Source of the DNA: Helianthus annuus
Taxonomy: Eukaryota > Streptophyta > Magnoliopsida > Asterales > Asteraceae
NCBI RefSeq assembly: GCF_002127325.2
Contig: NC_035433.2
Location: forward strand, 10,578,305-10,642,304
Direction: 5' to 3'
DNA: 64,000 nucleotides
The notes under the pieces are model-generated. The model made no database searches. It had not been told where the DNA came from and worked only from the letters and a program-made list of their open reading frames with translations. The position numbers and the translations under genes were made by a program. The stretch's first letter is position 1, and each line of letters begins with the position of its first letter. This document shows positions 20,485 to 31,844 of the stretch, piece after piece.

Positions 20485-21355
20485 CCTCCATGCCACCGTC
20501 CGGCACTCCCAACCATCCCATTGAGATATCGGATGGGTCACCATACAGGGGATCACCTTTCCATGGTGTTGACAGCTACGAGGAGAGGTTTAAGCAGCAC
20601 GACTGGGTCTATACCCCCAGCTACCATAACTCCCCCATGCACCAGTCTTACCACGGTTCTCCCGTGCACTCTCAGCACCACTCCCAGCAGCAGCAGCTTC
20701 AGCAGCAGCCTCAGCAGCAGGACCCATCTGAGGCCTTCTGGCGTGACGTGGTCACTCCGTCGCCACCACCACCACCGGTTTTGCCTCCTCCGCCTCAGAG
20801 GCCAAGGAGGAACGCGCGTATGTCTACGCGAGGAGGGATTCGCATTGGCACCCCTCGACATTCAGGTAGCAGCCGCTACTCGCCGCTCCACGAGGAGTCA
20901 GAGATGGGAGAGTCTCCGCATCCCGTCTCAGAGGTTTCTTCTGCGCCTATTGCGCCACCGCCACCACAGAACTTTGGAGAGCCAATCCCTGCGTATGCTA
21001 GCGCAGCACAGTTCAACCCTTTCGAGCCGACTTTTCCTCCCGGTTATGATTATACGGGAGATCCCTACTGGTTAGCTTCAGGCTACAACCCTCTCAACCA
21101 GGAGAGTGCTTTTGGAGGTCCCTGGGCTACGGGACAATCAGCTTTTGGGTACTTACCGCAAGGGTACCAGCAGCCGCAGCCTCCACAGCCACCGCAGTAT
21201 CAGCCACCGCCGCCGGCGCCAATGATGTCGCCACCGCAAGTCCAAGAAATCCTGCAAGGGATGCACGACGTGCGACGGGAATTGGGACAGGAAATGCGAC
21301 AAGACCGCCGACACAACCGCGGTATGTTCAAGAAGATGGTTGACTTGATTAAGGG
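20485..21355 (+). pseudogene. ORF0 copy 3, 5' truncated, no premature stop
   Basis: Begins inside ORF0 (..[14 protein letters not shown]..) right after the junction with copy 2. The frame is open through the position that is TAA in copies 1 and 2 (TCA here) and down to ..KKMVDLIKG, where the minus-strand Family 2 element is inserted. The last codons (KSKKDY, stop) lie at 30945-30966. Confidence 0.8.
21351..21355 (+). repeat. Target-site duplication AAGGG (left)
   Basis: AAGGG occurs before the inserted LTR and again at 30940-30944. Copy 2 has it once (..GATTAAGGGTAAGAG), exactly at the ORF0 donor-like site. Confidence 0.97.
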
Positions 21356-23587
21356 TGTCACACCCCCAAAATCCACACGCGGAGTACCACCGCTTGGGAG
21401 CGTGACATGACCAGGATCAAACCATCAATCATATCAAACATAGCATTTAATAATCAAAGTAAGTAACGTAATTCATCATGACATGATTGATGTTTCAAAA
21501 CCAAACATTGTTTAAGTAGCGGAAGCATTGTTGTAAACCCAAGTCAAAAATACTGAAATGTCATAAGTGTCTAACAAAGTAATACGATCCTTGTCCACAA
21601 CGACCGGCTCCTCTTTGTGCAAGCTCCAAGTACCTAACGATCTGCAAGGCATGTAACAGAATGATCAACAAACTAGTTGAGCGAGTTCACAGTAAGTAAG
21701 TGCGTAACAGTAAGTAACGGGTGGCTCTACTGGGCCGATAGTAAGTTATACTGGTGGGGGCTTCCCATGTTATGTGACCACTAGACTATTCGTATCAACT
21801 ACTCGTATCATCCCTGTTCTTCTTCCGAGAACAGTAGCGCGTATGGGGTGTACGTAGGTTTTACGCACGTATCCTTCACAACCGAGGATAGGAGACGCGG
21901 GGGTGTACGTGGGTTTCACGTACGTATCCTTTGTACCGAGGATAGAAGTAAGTAATGCGTACACGTAGGTTTTACGTGCGTGCCTGACATCCGAGGCAGT
22001 AATTGGCATATGACCACGTAGGTGTTATCCTAACCTACGGAACCGTCCTGACATCCGAGGATCATGGTAGGTGATAGTCTAGGAAATGCATATGTACGTT
22101 CTTAGTCAATGGTAACCTTTACCCCATTCCCACGACCCGGGAATCCCATGCCTTAGTAGGAGTATGAACTCACCTGGGTTTGCTCGGCAGACAATAAAAT
22201 GCTCAAGTATACAAGTAAGGGATCAACCACGTCCTATCATGGTTACTTATGCAAGTTAGGTTCGTACTCAACTATTGCACGTATAAGCTACACGTATGTA
22301 TACACATATAATCATGGCAAGAATCATGTATGCATGTGAACAGGTAAGAGCATAGCATTAACATTCATGTGCGATCCAAAGTCTAAGCCTGAAATACAAA
22401 CAGCCCAAATATCATGTCGGCCCAAACAGATAAGCAGTCCAATAACATAACAGTCATAAGTCCAAATCATTTGGCCCAAACGATTGGGCCCGTGACAGTG
22501 AAAACCCAAAACAGTGTACGTGCAAGGGTGGTCTCGAGTCGCAACCAGCGATCTCGAGTCGCAACTGGGTTACGAGTCACAGCAGAAGATTACGAGTCGC
22601 AACCGCTGATTACGAGTCGCAACAGATGGTTGCGAGTCGCAATGGTGATTTCGGCTTATCATGGTCCGGTTACGAGTCGCAACGGGACTCGCAACCATGG
22701 TCTCGGCTTGTGCTGTTGTGGTCTCGAGTCGAGACTGTGAGGTTTCGACTCGCAATCTGAGTCGCAACCGTGTGTGTAACTGGTTTCCATAATTCCTGTA
22801 ACAATCATTCCGTGATTCTAGCAAACAAGTTAGGCAGTTTCGGAAATCAGATCAAACAATGATTATTCAGCATTCAATCATATTCATAATATCTTCAAAT
22901 CATCACCATTTAGCATGTTCATAACAGCATCAAAACAAATAATCGGATTATCAACAACCCTAAACCGAATCATAATCATATCATCATACTAGCATGCACC
23001 CTAATTCTTTAATCACAGCCGGTTATCAAACAACATCCGGACCAATTCAATTCAATAATCATGCAGCCGGTTCACAATCATTGAGTTCTATTATCATAAA
23101 CAACATGTTAATACGAATCCTTCGGGTAACAAGCCATCATCAACATACAAATAATAACACACAACCAATAACATAATCACTAACCGGATTAAAGAAGGAG
23201 AAAAGGGTGATCCGAGTCGGGGATGTTCTTGCCGTCGGGTTCCAAGCAACCGAGAGAGAGAGAGAAAGCCTAGGGTTCTTGTGTGTGTGTGATGTGAATT
23301 GTAACAATTGAGAAAAGAACCAAGTCCCTAAGTGTTTTGTTGTTTGCGCATAGTGGGAGTGGGCCGAGCCCACTCGGTTGCTTAATGGGTCCGTGAACAA
23401 GGTGTGGCCCAAAGGGCTTGTGTGACCGGTTATAATGTGCAATCGGGTTTGGTTCGATTAACATGTAAACACGTAAAACACTAAACACATAACGACCTTC
23501 AATAAATCACATAACATCCATTAGTTCAAAATGCCACATAAACACGTAACGTTACATCAAAGCAAGTCTAAAGTTCGAGTTGTCACA
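21356..23587 (-). repeat. Family 2 minus-strand element, 3' LTR
   Basis: On the minus strand it starts TGTGACAACTCGAAC and ends GGGGGTGTGACA. It contains a CT-repeat 5' UTR-like segment (near 23250-23270), the inverted GTTGCGACTCG repeat cluster (22535-22765), and the donor-hairpin-acceptor block 21652-22173. Confidence 0.95.
21652..22173 (-). other. Putative LTR intron with two-part hairpin array (minus-strand element)
   Basis: On the minus strand a CCCAG|GTGAGT donor (22173) and a CATGCCTTGCAG| acceptor (21652) match those of the plus-strand subfamily. Inside (plus coordinates) are hairpins of type B: 21814-21834 CTGTTCT/AGAACAG, 21870-21890 and 21925-21944 TATCCT/AGGATA, 21981-21998 TGCCT/AGGCA, 22046-22061 TCCT/AGGA, all with CCG as last loop bases. 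Type A alternates with them: CGTA/TACG (21853), ACGTG/CACGT (21907), ACGTA/TACGT (21963), CGTAGGT/ACCTACG (22017), three with loop GGTTT. Stem changes are compensated. The 5' LTR copy is 29004-29525. Confidence 0.5.
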
Positions 23588-23663
23588 TTATCCCCAACTA
23601 ATTGGAAATTTCGTCCCGAAATTTGGTATGCACTCACTGAGGAAGCTAGGTAAGTTATAGCGT
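23588..23663 (-). promoter_or_regulatory. Polypurine region of the minus-strand element
   Basis: Reading the minus strand, the pol stop is followed by about 75 bp holding AAATTTCG-GGA-CGAAATTT and TTGGGGATAA before TGTGACA of the LTR. The sister hairpin and decoy GGGGGGAGGATGTGACACC lie just upstream (near 23685-23725). Confidence 0.6.
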
Positions 23664-26600
23664 TCACTGGTTTTCCTGGGGTGTCACATCCTCCCCCCGT
23701 TGATCTGGAATTTCGTCCCGAAATTCCGAAGTAGTAGCTTCGGCCTCAGTAGTGGTTGCATTGGTTTCGAATAACTGGGGGTACTTTTCTGTCATTCTGT
23801 CTTCGCGTTCCCAGGTGTACTCTGGGCCACGTTTGGAGTTCCAACGAACTCGAACAAGAGGGATTCTCTTGCTTTTGAGGACCTTCACATCCCGGTCCGT
23901 GATTTCAACTGGTTCCTCGACGAACTGCAACCGCTCGTCGATAGTAAGTTCCTTAAAAGGAATGATGAGGGTTTCATCCGATAAGCACTTCTTTAGGTTC
24001 GACACATGAAAGACATTGTGAACTGCTCCGAGTTCAGCTGGTAGGTTCAACTTGTAAGCTACCTTGCCAATCTTTTCTAAGATTTCGAATGGTCCGACGT
24101 ACCGCGGATTCAGTTTGCCCCTTTTGCCAAAACGTACCACACCCTTCCAGGGTGAGACTTTCAATAATACCCGGTCCCCGACCTGAAATTCCAAAGGCTT
24201 TCTACGCTTGTCCGCGTAGGCTTTCTGACGGTCGCGTGCTGCCGCCATGCGTTGTCGTATCTGTGCTATCTTTTCTGTGGCGTCCACTACAATCTCTGGA
24301 CCCGTAATTTGACTATCCCCCACCTCTGCCCAACAGAGGGGTGACCGGCATTTACGTCCGTACAATGCCTCGAATGGAGCGGCTTGGATGCTGGTATGGT
24401 AACTGTTATTGTATGAACACTCCACCAATGGGAGGTGTTTTTCCCAGCCGTTGCCGAAATCGATAACGCATGCCCTAAGCATGTCTTCAAGTGTTTGGAT
24501 CGTTCGCTCAGACTGCCCATCCGTCTGAGGATGATATGCTGTGCTCATGTCTAATCGTGAGCCGAAAGATTTATGCATCGCTTGCCAAAGTTCTGACGTG
24601 AATCGTGCATCGCGATCCGAAATAATAGAGGTGGGCACTCCGTGCCTCGAAACAACTTCTTTAAGATAGACGTCTGCGAGAGTGGAGAACTTATCCGTTT
24701 CCTTAATCGGCAGGAAGTGTGCAGACTTGGTGAGTCGATCAACTATGACCCATATTGTATCGTTCCCACGCTGAGACCTAGGTAAGCCTGTAACAAAATC
24801 CATGGAAATTTCTTCCCATTTCCATTGAGGTATCTTAGGCTGCTGAAGTAGACCAGCTGGTTTCTGGTATTCGACCTTGACTCTCGCACAGGTCAAACAT
24901 TTTCCAACGTACGTAGCGATGTGGGCCTTCATGCTAGGCCACCAATAAGTAGTGCTGATGTCGTGGTACATTTTATCTGACCCTGGATGTACCGAGTAGC
25001 GAGACTTGTGAGCTTCATCCATTACAAGTTCGCGTAAACCGCCATAGAGAGGGACCCAAATCCGGCCCGTTACATAGTAGGCGCCGTCTTCCTTTTGTTC
25101 CATTTGTTGTCGTGAGCCGCGTAAGGCTTCAGCCTTGACGTTTTCGGGCTTCAGTGCTTCTGTCTGAGCAGCTCGTATCTGTGCAGGAAGGCTAGACTGA
25201 ATCGTAAGCTGTAGCGCTCGCACGCGCTTCGGTAAGGTGTCCTTTCGACTTAGAGCGTCAGCCACAACATTGGCTTTGCCTGAATGGTACTTGATGGCGC
25301 ATTCGTAGTCGTTAAGTAACTCGACCCATCGTCGTTGACGCATGTTCAAATCCTTCTGCTTAAGGATATGCTCGAGACTCCTGTGATCGGTGTAAATCGT
25401 GCACCTGGTACCGTACAGGTAGTGTCGCCATATCTTAAGCGCGAAAACAACAGCTCCCAGCTCTAGATCGTGCGTCGTGTAGTTTCGTTCATGAACCTTT
25501 AGTTGACGAGAAGCGTAGGCTATCACTTTATCACGTTGCATCAACACACATTCAAGACCCTGGATGGATGCATCACAATATACTACGAAGTCTTCTGTGC
25601 CTTCTGGCAATGAGAGAATAGGTGCGCTGCAAAGCCTATCCTTTAGATACTGAAAAGCAGTTTCCTGCGTGTTGCCCCAACGGTAGGTGACACCCTTCTG
25701 TGTCAGTAGCGTAAGTGGTTGTGCGATCTTTGAAAAGTCTTTAATAAACCGTCTGTAGTAGCCTGCCAAACCCAAGAATTGGCGTATTTCTGTCGGTTTA
25801 CGTGGTGCAGGCCAATTTCTGATCGAATCTACCTTGGATGGATCGACGTGAATCCCGTCCTTGTTCACTACATGGCCTAGAAAGTGGACTTCACGAAGCC
25901 AGAAGTCGCATTTTGAAAGCTTGGCGTACAGCTGTTCCTTCCGAAGGAGTTCCAATATATGGCGTAGGTGTCGCTCGTGTTCCTCCTGACTCTTGGAGTA
26001 AATCAGGATGTCGTCGATGAAAACAACGACGAACTTGTCGAGATAGGGTTTGCACACCCTGTTCATAAGGTCCATGAATACTGCAGGTGCGTTCGTAAGT
26101 CCGAACGGCATAACCAAGAACTCGTAGTGACCATAGCGAGTTCTGAATGCTGTCTTAGAGACGTCCTCCTCGCGGACTCTCAGTTGATGATATCCTGACC
26201 GTAGGTCGATCTTGGAATAGTAACACGACCCTTGCAACTGGTCGAATAAGTCGTCTATGCGTGGAAGAGGATAACGGTTCTTCACCGTCACCTTGTTCAG
26301 TTCCCTGTAGTCTATACACATCCTGAACGTACCGTCTTTCTTTTTCACGAAAAGCACTGGAGCTCCCCAAGGCGAAGAGCTTGGACGAATGAAGCCCTTT
26401 TCCAAGAGCTCTTGTAGCTGCTTTGACAATTCTTCCAATTCTGATGGAGCTAGACGATATGGTGCGCGAGCTATGGGTGCTGCTCCTGGAGCGAGCTCGA
26501 TTTGAAATTCAACCTGACGATGAGGCGGTAGGCCAGGTAAATCTTCAGGAAACACCTGAGGGAAGTCACGTACGACTGGTATATCCTCCAATTTCTTTTC

Positions 26601-26774
26601 CTTTACTGATGCGTCTGAAACAAGAGCCAAAATGGCTGTGTGACCTTTACGTAAGCACTTCTGAGCCTTCAAGAATGAGATGATGCCAACCACAGCACCA
26701 CTCTTGTCACCTTGAACTTCGAGAGGTTCCTGACTAGAACGAGGAATACGAATGATCTTCTCACTGCATAAGAT
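23664..26774 (-). CDS. pol: Family 2 Pol: RT, RNase H, integrase, chromodomain-like tail
   Basis: Copies element RNA into DNA and inserts it. Downstream of one in-frame stop (TAA 26775-26777) the frame runs unbroken to 23664. In order: PR-RT linker; RT with [15 protein letters not shown] and intact FIDD (codons at 26010-26015); RNase H ([34 protein letters not shown]); integrase zinc region (CLTCARVK), DDE core ([29 protein letters not shown]); [14 protein letters not shown] module; chromodomain-like [12 protein letters not shown]; acidic/Thr tail. The first ATG in frame is at 26693, but the natural product is a Gag-Pol fusion. Potentially active except for the stop. Confidence 0.92.
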   Translation of the reverse strand: MLCSEKIIRIPRSSQEPLEVQGDKSGAVVGIISFLKAQKCLRKGHTAILALVSDASVKEKKLEDIPVVRDFPQVFPEDLPGLPPHRQVEFQIELAPGAAPIARAPYRLAPSELEELSKQLQELLEKGFIRPSSSPWGAPVLFVKKKDGTFRMCIDYRELNKVTVKNRYPLPRIDDLFDQLQGSCYYSKIDLRSGYHQLRVREEDVSKTAFRTRYGHYEFLVMPFGLTNAPAVFMDLMNRVCKPYLDKFVVVFIDDILIYSKSQEEHERHLRHILELLRKEQLYAKLSKCDFWLREVHFLGHVVNKDGIHVDPSKVDSIRNWPAPRKPTEIRQFLGLAGYYRRFIKDFSKIAQPLTLLTQKGVTYRWGNTQETAFQYLKDRLCSAPILSLPEGTEDFVVYCDASIQGLECVLMQRDKVIAYASRQLKVHERNYTTHDLELGAVVFALKIWRHYLYGTRCTIYTDHRSLEHILKQKDLNMRQRRWVELLNDYECAIKYHSGKANVVADALSRKDTLPKRVRALQLTIQSSLPAQIRAAQTEALKPENVKAEALRGSRQQMEQKEDGAYYVTGRIWVPLYGGLRELVMDEAHKSRYSVHPGSDKMYHDISTTYWWPSMKAHIATYVGKCLTCARVKVEYQKPAGLLQQPKIPQWKWEEISMDFVTGLPRSQRGNDTIWVIVDRLTKSAHFLPIKETDKFSTLADVYLKEVVSRHGVPTSIISDRDARFTSELWQAMHKSFGSRLDMSTAYHPQTDGQSERTIQTLEDMLRACVIDFGNGWEKHLPLVECSYNNSYHTSIQAAPFEALYGRKCRSPLCWAEVGDSQITGPEIVVDATEKIAQIRQRMAAARDRQKAYADKRRKPLEFQVGDRVLLKVSPWKGVVRFGKRGKLNPRYVGPFEILEKIGKVAYKLNLPAELGAVHNVFHVSNLKKCLSDETLIIPFKELTIDERLQFVEEPVEITDRDVKVLKSKRIPLVRVRWNSKRGPEYTWEREDRMTEKYPQLFETNATTTEAEATTSEFRDEIPDQRGEDVTPQENQ

Positions 26775-28207
26775 TTATGCCTGGTGTTGGGATAACCAAT
26801 CCATCCCAATCACGACGTCGAAACTTCCCAAAACTATGGGGATGAGATCAATAGAGAAGGCTTGACCAGCTAGGATAAGATTACAACCCTGTACTACGTG
26901 CGTGGCTTCTAGACTTTTACCGTTAGCTAACTCTACTACGTGCTTGGTGGGTAAAAGTGTTGGTGCACGTTTTAGCAGTTGACACATTTTCACAGACATA
27001 TAGCTTGTATCCGCACCCGAATCAAATAAGACAGTAACATAAATATTGTCGAGGAGAAACTTACCCATAACAACGTTGGGATCGTTCACTGCGTCTCCTC
27101 TTCCCAAAACGAAAGCTCGACCTCTTGCCTCGTTGCCATTATTATTTCCTCCGTTGTTGTTGTTGCCGTTGCCCTGGTTGTTGTTGTTGTTGTTGTTGTT
27201 GTTGTTCTGGTTCCTGTTGAGCTGTGGGCAGTGTCTCTTGATGTGGCCTTCAGCACCACAATTGTAGCATCCCTTATTGCCCTGTTGTTGGTTAGGCTGA
27301 GCGTGAGGCTGCTGCTGATTTTGGTTCGCAGGACGAAGGCTTCTACAGTCTTTGGCCTCGTGACCCATCTTGAGGCATCTTTGACAACGACCCTTGGTAC
27401 ACTGGCCGTTGTGGTGCCTGTTGCAGTTGTTGCACTTTGGAAGATTTCCACGATATCCACCCTGCCTGTGGCTACCTGACGACTGCTGGTTAGGGCTTTG
27501 ATAGTTGTCAGTCTTTCGCTGCTGATTCTGGGACTGAACTGAAATTGATGCTTTGCTTGAATCCCCCTCCCATTTCCTCTTGTTGTCACTGAGGGTAACG
27601 GGGGTAGCTGAAGGAGTGACTGTAGCAGTAGTGCTGACACGCTTAGGCAGTTTATTCTGATCCACTGCCTGATCGGTGATGCGATGAGCGAGACGCTGGA
27701 TTTCCTGGATGTTGTCGAGGTTAGCCGAGGTAACGTGGCTCTGGATTTCTGGTGCCAACCCCTTGAGATACATCTCGATGCGCTTGTATGGAGGGTCTAC
27801 CATAGTTGGACACAGCACGGCCAGCTCGTTTGACCGCTTGGTATACGCTTCAATCTCCGACCCAACCATTTTCAGATTATACAGCTCATCTTCTAGCTTG
27901 TGAATATCTTCACGCGTGCAATACTCACGCTTGATAAGTTCCTTAAAATCGTTCCAGGGTGTGGCGTTAGCAGCTGCCAACCCCAGAATTTGCACCTGCG
28001 CGTTCCACCAGGTTAGCGCGATTCCTTCTAAAGTGCCGGTGGCGTATTTCACCCTGCGTGCCTCAGGGCATTCACACATTTCGAATACTGATTCTAGCTT
28101 CTCAAACCAGTGGAGGAGTCCAACCGCTCCTTCTGTGCCGCTGAACGTGCCGGGACGGCAGTCCATAAAGTTCTTGAATGTGCAGACAGGCTGCTGCGCG
28201 TGTTGAC
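26775..28207 (-). CDS. gag: Family 2 Gag exon 2 plus protease
   Basis: Capsid region (FKNFMDCRPGTF, LTWWNAQVQ, GLAPEIQSHV), nucleocapsid with a CNNCNRHHNGQC finger and CCHC knuckles CQRCLKMGHEAKDC and CYNCGAEGHIKRHC, a long Asn run, then aspartic protease (VLFDSGADTSYMS active site, GMDWLSQHQ). The TAA at 26775-26777 follows HQA; the next codons ([11 protein letters not shown]..) continue pol in the same frame, so this is probably a point mutation inside the polyprotein and not a natural gag-pol boundary. Confidence 0.9.
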
Positions 28208-28297
28208 CTATTGTGTACGAATAGGACGAAGTTAAATACGAGAGTTAATGTAGGATCTAGAGATCCTAGTGTGTGCCTATACTGCAGGATATACTAC
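28208..28297 (-). other. Candidate gag intron (minus-strand element)
   Basis: 90 bp, GTAGTATATCC..TACACAATAG on the minus strand, containing stops. It joins ..AAAQAG to GQHAQQPVC in phase 1 as in the plus-strand element, whose intron is 99 bp. The border sequences are more conserved than the body. Confidence 0.6.
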
Positions 28298-28385
28298 CTG
28301 CTTGAGCTGCTGCAACTGCCGCAGCAACTTGGGCTTGAACAAGAGCCTCTAACTGGGCTTGTGTCATCTTAATTCTTCCAGCCAT
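28298..28385 (-). CDS. gag: Family 2 Gag exon 1 (MAGRIKMTQAQLEAL)
   Basis: 88 nt from ATG at 28385 encoding an Ala/Gln-rich helix (QAQVAAAVAAAQAG). Same length and phase as 5409-5496 in the plus-strand element. The peptide would begin Gag only if the intron is removed; otherwise translation ends in the intron and Gag would have to start internally. Confidence 0.6.
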
Positions 28386-28691
28386 TGATCTTCATGTCAA
28401 AGGCGAAATAGGTGAGAAAAGTTCGCGAATAGTGCGATGACAGAAAAGTGTAAGCACGTAAGGGTTCTTAAGCAATAGCAAATAGTGAGCATTGTAGTCT
28501 AAGCATATCGCGAGCAAAGTTCTAAGTAATTCTAGCAAGTAGGCAATAAACATAAACCTTATTACCTAGGATGTCGAGTCTTGCACGTGGAGCGAAGCGT
28601 CGTTGTGGATCGTTGAGAGCACTGTTCGGGTTATAGTCTGGTTTTAATAAAAACTTTTTCCCGTATTAAAACCAAGTTCTCTATAACCAAT

Positions 28692-28704
28692 GGCTCTGAT
28701 ACCA
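28692..28704 (-). promoter_or_regulatory. Primer-binding site, minus-strand Family 2 element
   Basis: TGGTATCAGAGCC on the minus strand, 3 nt inside the 5' LTR border. Confidence 0.9.
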
Positions 28705-28707
28705 ATC

Positions 28708-30939
28708 TGTCACACCCCCAAAATCCACACGCGGAGTACCACCGCTTGGGAGCGTGACATGACCAGGATCAAGCCATCAATCATATCAAACATAGCATTT
28801 AATAATCAAAGTAAGTAACGTAATTCATCATGACATGATTGATGTTTCAAAACCAAACATTGTTTAAGTAGCGGAAGCATTGTTGTAAACCCAAGTCAAA
28901 AATACTGAAATGTCATAAGTGTCTAACAAAGTAATACGATCCTTGTCCACAACGACCGGCTCCTCTTTGTGCAAGCTCCAAGTACCTAACGATCTGCAAG
29001 GCATGTAACAGAATGATCAACAAACTAGTTGAGCGAGTTCACAGTAAGTAAGTGCGTAACAGTAAGTAACGGGTGGCTCTACTGGGCCGATAGTAAGTTA
29101 TACTGGTGGGGGCTTCCCATGTTATGTGACCACTAGACTATTCGTATCAACTACTCGTATCATCCCTGTTCTTCTTCCGAGAACAGTAGCGCGTATGGGG
29201 TGTACGTAGGTTTTACGCACGTATCCTTCACAACCGAGGATAGGAGACGCGGGGGTGTACGTGGGTTTCACGTACGTATCCTTTGTACCGAGGATAGAAG
29301 TAAGTAATGCGTACACGTAGGTTTTACGTGCGTGCCTGACATCCGAGGCAGTAATTGGCATATGACCACGTAGGTGTTATCCTAACCTACGGAACCGTCC
29401 TGACATCCGAGGATCATGGTAGGTGATAGTCTAGGAAATGCATATGTACGTTCTTAGTCAATGGTAACCTTTACCCCATTCCCACGACCCGGGAATCCCA
29501 TGCCTTAGTAGGAGTATGAACTCACCTGGGTTTGCTCGGCAGACAATAAAATGCTCAAGTATACAAGTAAGGGATCAACCACGTCCTATCATGGTTACTT
29601 ATGCAAGTTAGGTTCGTACTCAACTATTGCACGTATAAGCTACACGTATGTATACACATATAATCATGGCAAGAATCATGTATGCATGTGAACAGGTAAG
29701 AGCATAGCATTAACATTCATGTGCGATCCAAAGTCTAAGCCCGAAATACAAACAGCCCAAATATCATGTCGGCCCAAACAGATAAGCAGTCCAATAACAT
29801 AACAGTCATAAGTCCAAATCATTTGGCCCAAACGATTGGGCCCGTGACAGTGAAAACCCAAAACAGTGTACGTGCAAGGGTGGTCTCGAGTCGCAACCAG
29901 CGATCTCGAGTCGCAACTGGGTTACGAGTCACAGCAGAAGATTACGAGTCGCAACCGCTGATTACGAGTCGCAACAGATGGTTGCGAGTCGCAATGGTGA
30001 TTTCGGCTTATCATGGTCCGGTTACGAGTCGCAACGGGACTCGCAACCATGGTCTCGGCTTGTGCTGTTGTGGTCTCGAGTCGAGACTGTGAGGTTTCGA
30101 CTCGCAATCTGAGTCGCAACCGTGTGTGTAACTGGTTTCCATAATTCCTGTAACAATCATTCCGTGATTCTAGCAAACAACTTAGGCAGTTTCGGAAATC
30201 AGATCAAACAATGATTATTCAGCATTCAATCATATTCATAATATCTTCAAATCATCACCATTTAGCATGTTCATAACAGCATCAAAACAAATAATCGGAT
30301 TATCAACAACCCTAAACCGAATCATAATCATATCATCATACTAGCATGCACCCTAATTCTTTAATCACAGCCGGTTATCAAACAACATCCGGACCAATTC
30401 AATTCAATAATCATGCAGCCGGTTCACAATCATTAAGTTCTATTATCATAAACAACATGTTAATACGAATCCTTCGGGTAACAAGCCATCATCAACATAC
30501 AAATAATAACACACAACCAATAACATAATCACTAACCGGATTAAAGAAGGAGAAAAGGGTGATCCGAGTCGGGGATGTTCTTGCCGTCGGGTTCCAAGCA
30601 ACCGAGAGAGAGAGAGAAAGCCTAGGGTTCTTGTGTGTGTGTGATGTGAATTGTAACAATTGAGAAAAGAACCAAGTCCCTAAGTGTTTTGTTGTTTGCG
30701 CATAGTGGGAGTGGGCCGAGCCCACTCGGTTGCCTAATGGGTCCGTGAACAAGGTGTGGCCCAAAGGGCTTGTGTGACCGGTTATAATGTGCAATCGGGT
30801 TTGGTTCGATTAACATGTAAACACGTAAAACACTAAACACATAACGACCTTCAATAAATCACATAACATCCATTAGTTCAAAATGCCACATAAACACGTA
30901 ACGTTACATCAAAGCAAGTCTAAAGTTCGAGTTGTCACA
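28708..30939 (-). repeat. Family 2 minus-strand element, 5' LTR
   Basis: 2232 bp, same length as its partner. It carries the LTR intron block at 29004-29525 with both hairpin types at +7352 relative to the 3' LTR. Differences from the partner noticed near 28769, 29742, 30181, 30435 and 30735. Confidence 0.95.
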
Positions 30940-30944
30940 AAGGG
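30940..30944 (+). repeat. Target-site duplication AAGGG (right)
   Basis: Second copy of the 5 bp duplication, followed by TAAGAGTAAGAAGG of the interrupted ORF0. Confidence 0.97.
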
Positions 30945-31833
30945 TAAGAGTAAGAAGGATTATTAAATCCTTTGGTTGTTAGCTCATTTACTCATGTCCC
31001 TGCGAGGACATTTATTCCTGTACTCTACCCCTGCGTGGGTATATTTCTCTTATTCTACCCCTGCGTGGGTATGTTATTCCTGTTTAACCCCTGCGTGGGT
31101 TTGTTTTGTTTGTTTGTTGTTTGATTTTGGTTTAGCCCCTGCGTGGGCATGTCATTTGAGTAAAAGTCCCGTTTAGGGCAAAGTTGTATTAGTTTACTTT
31201 ATTAAAAATGGTTAATTTAAGTTTTCGTTTTATCTATGTGCATGAACATAAAATACAAATAAATGAAAAATATCAATTGTTATTTGATTTACCATTTTAA
31301 TAAGGATCTTAAGAAGGTAAAACCTAGCTTGAATGTCTTATTAAAAGGCCTGGCCAATATGGTAAAACCTGGATAAAAAGATTCAAATCTCTGTTAACAT
31401 ATGTAAACATGTTAACATTCTTGGCCAAGCGTGATCTGTAAAATCATACAAGCCACCCTTTTTAATAAATTATCTACAGATTATATATGTATACAAGTCT
31501 GGTAATGACTTGATACCTACGGGTTATGACTATGTCATATAAAACAAAAAGGCAGTTGTGGTTTATAACTCCCTGCCAAGCAAAGGATTATTTGTTTAAT
31601 TATACAAATTTTGATCCTATAAAAATCTGAATTTAAAATTTAGAAGTTGTCCGAAGTGACTAGGCCTATGGTGCCAATATATATATTTCATTCTATGATA
31701 TAGTTGCTAATAAAAGTGCTGAATGAAATTAAATAAATTAACTATTATGGTTATTAATACCATGGTTAATAAATCGTCAAGGACGATAATACTGTTAGGT
31801 TTCTAAATAGACCTTGTCCTTACTTTTATATAG
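30945..31833 (+). other. Inter-ORF spacer copy 3 with hairpin array
   Basis: End of ORF0 (stop at 30964-30966) and the spacer to the gag start. Five CTGCG-loop hairpins at 30994-31148. The donor-like GTAAGAG is now rebuilt by the duplicated AAGGG; the acceptor-like TATATAG ends at 31833. Confidence 0.5.
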
Positions 31834-31844
31834 CTTAAAGCTAC

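Larger units (their letters stand above)
21356..30939 (-). mobile_element. Family 2 Ty3/gypsy element, minus strand, nearly intact
   Basis: A 9584 bp element on the minus strand, LTRs of 2232 bp at both ends, gag with putative intron, full protease-RT-RNase H-integrase frame with one stop, primer site and purine tract. Only about five LTR differences are seen by eye, so it is young. It is a different subfamily from the plus-strand element: LTR ends, primer site, proteins and splice signals match, but much of the LTR, including the hairpin array, is diverged. Confidence 0.95.
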
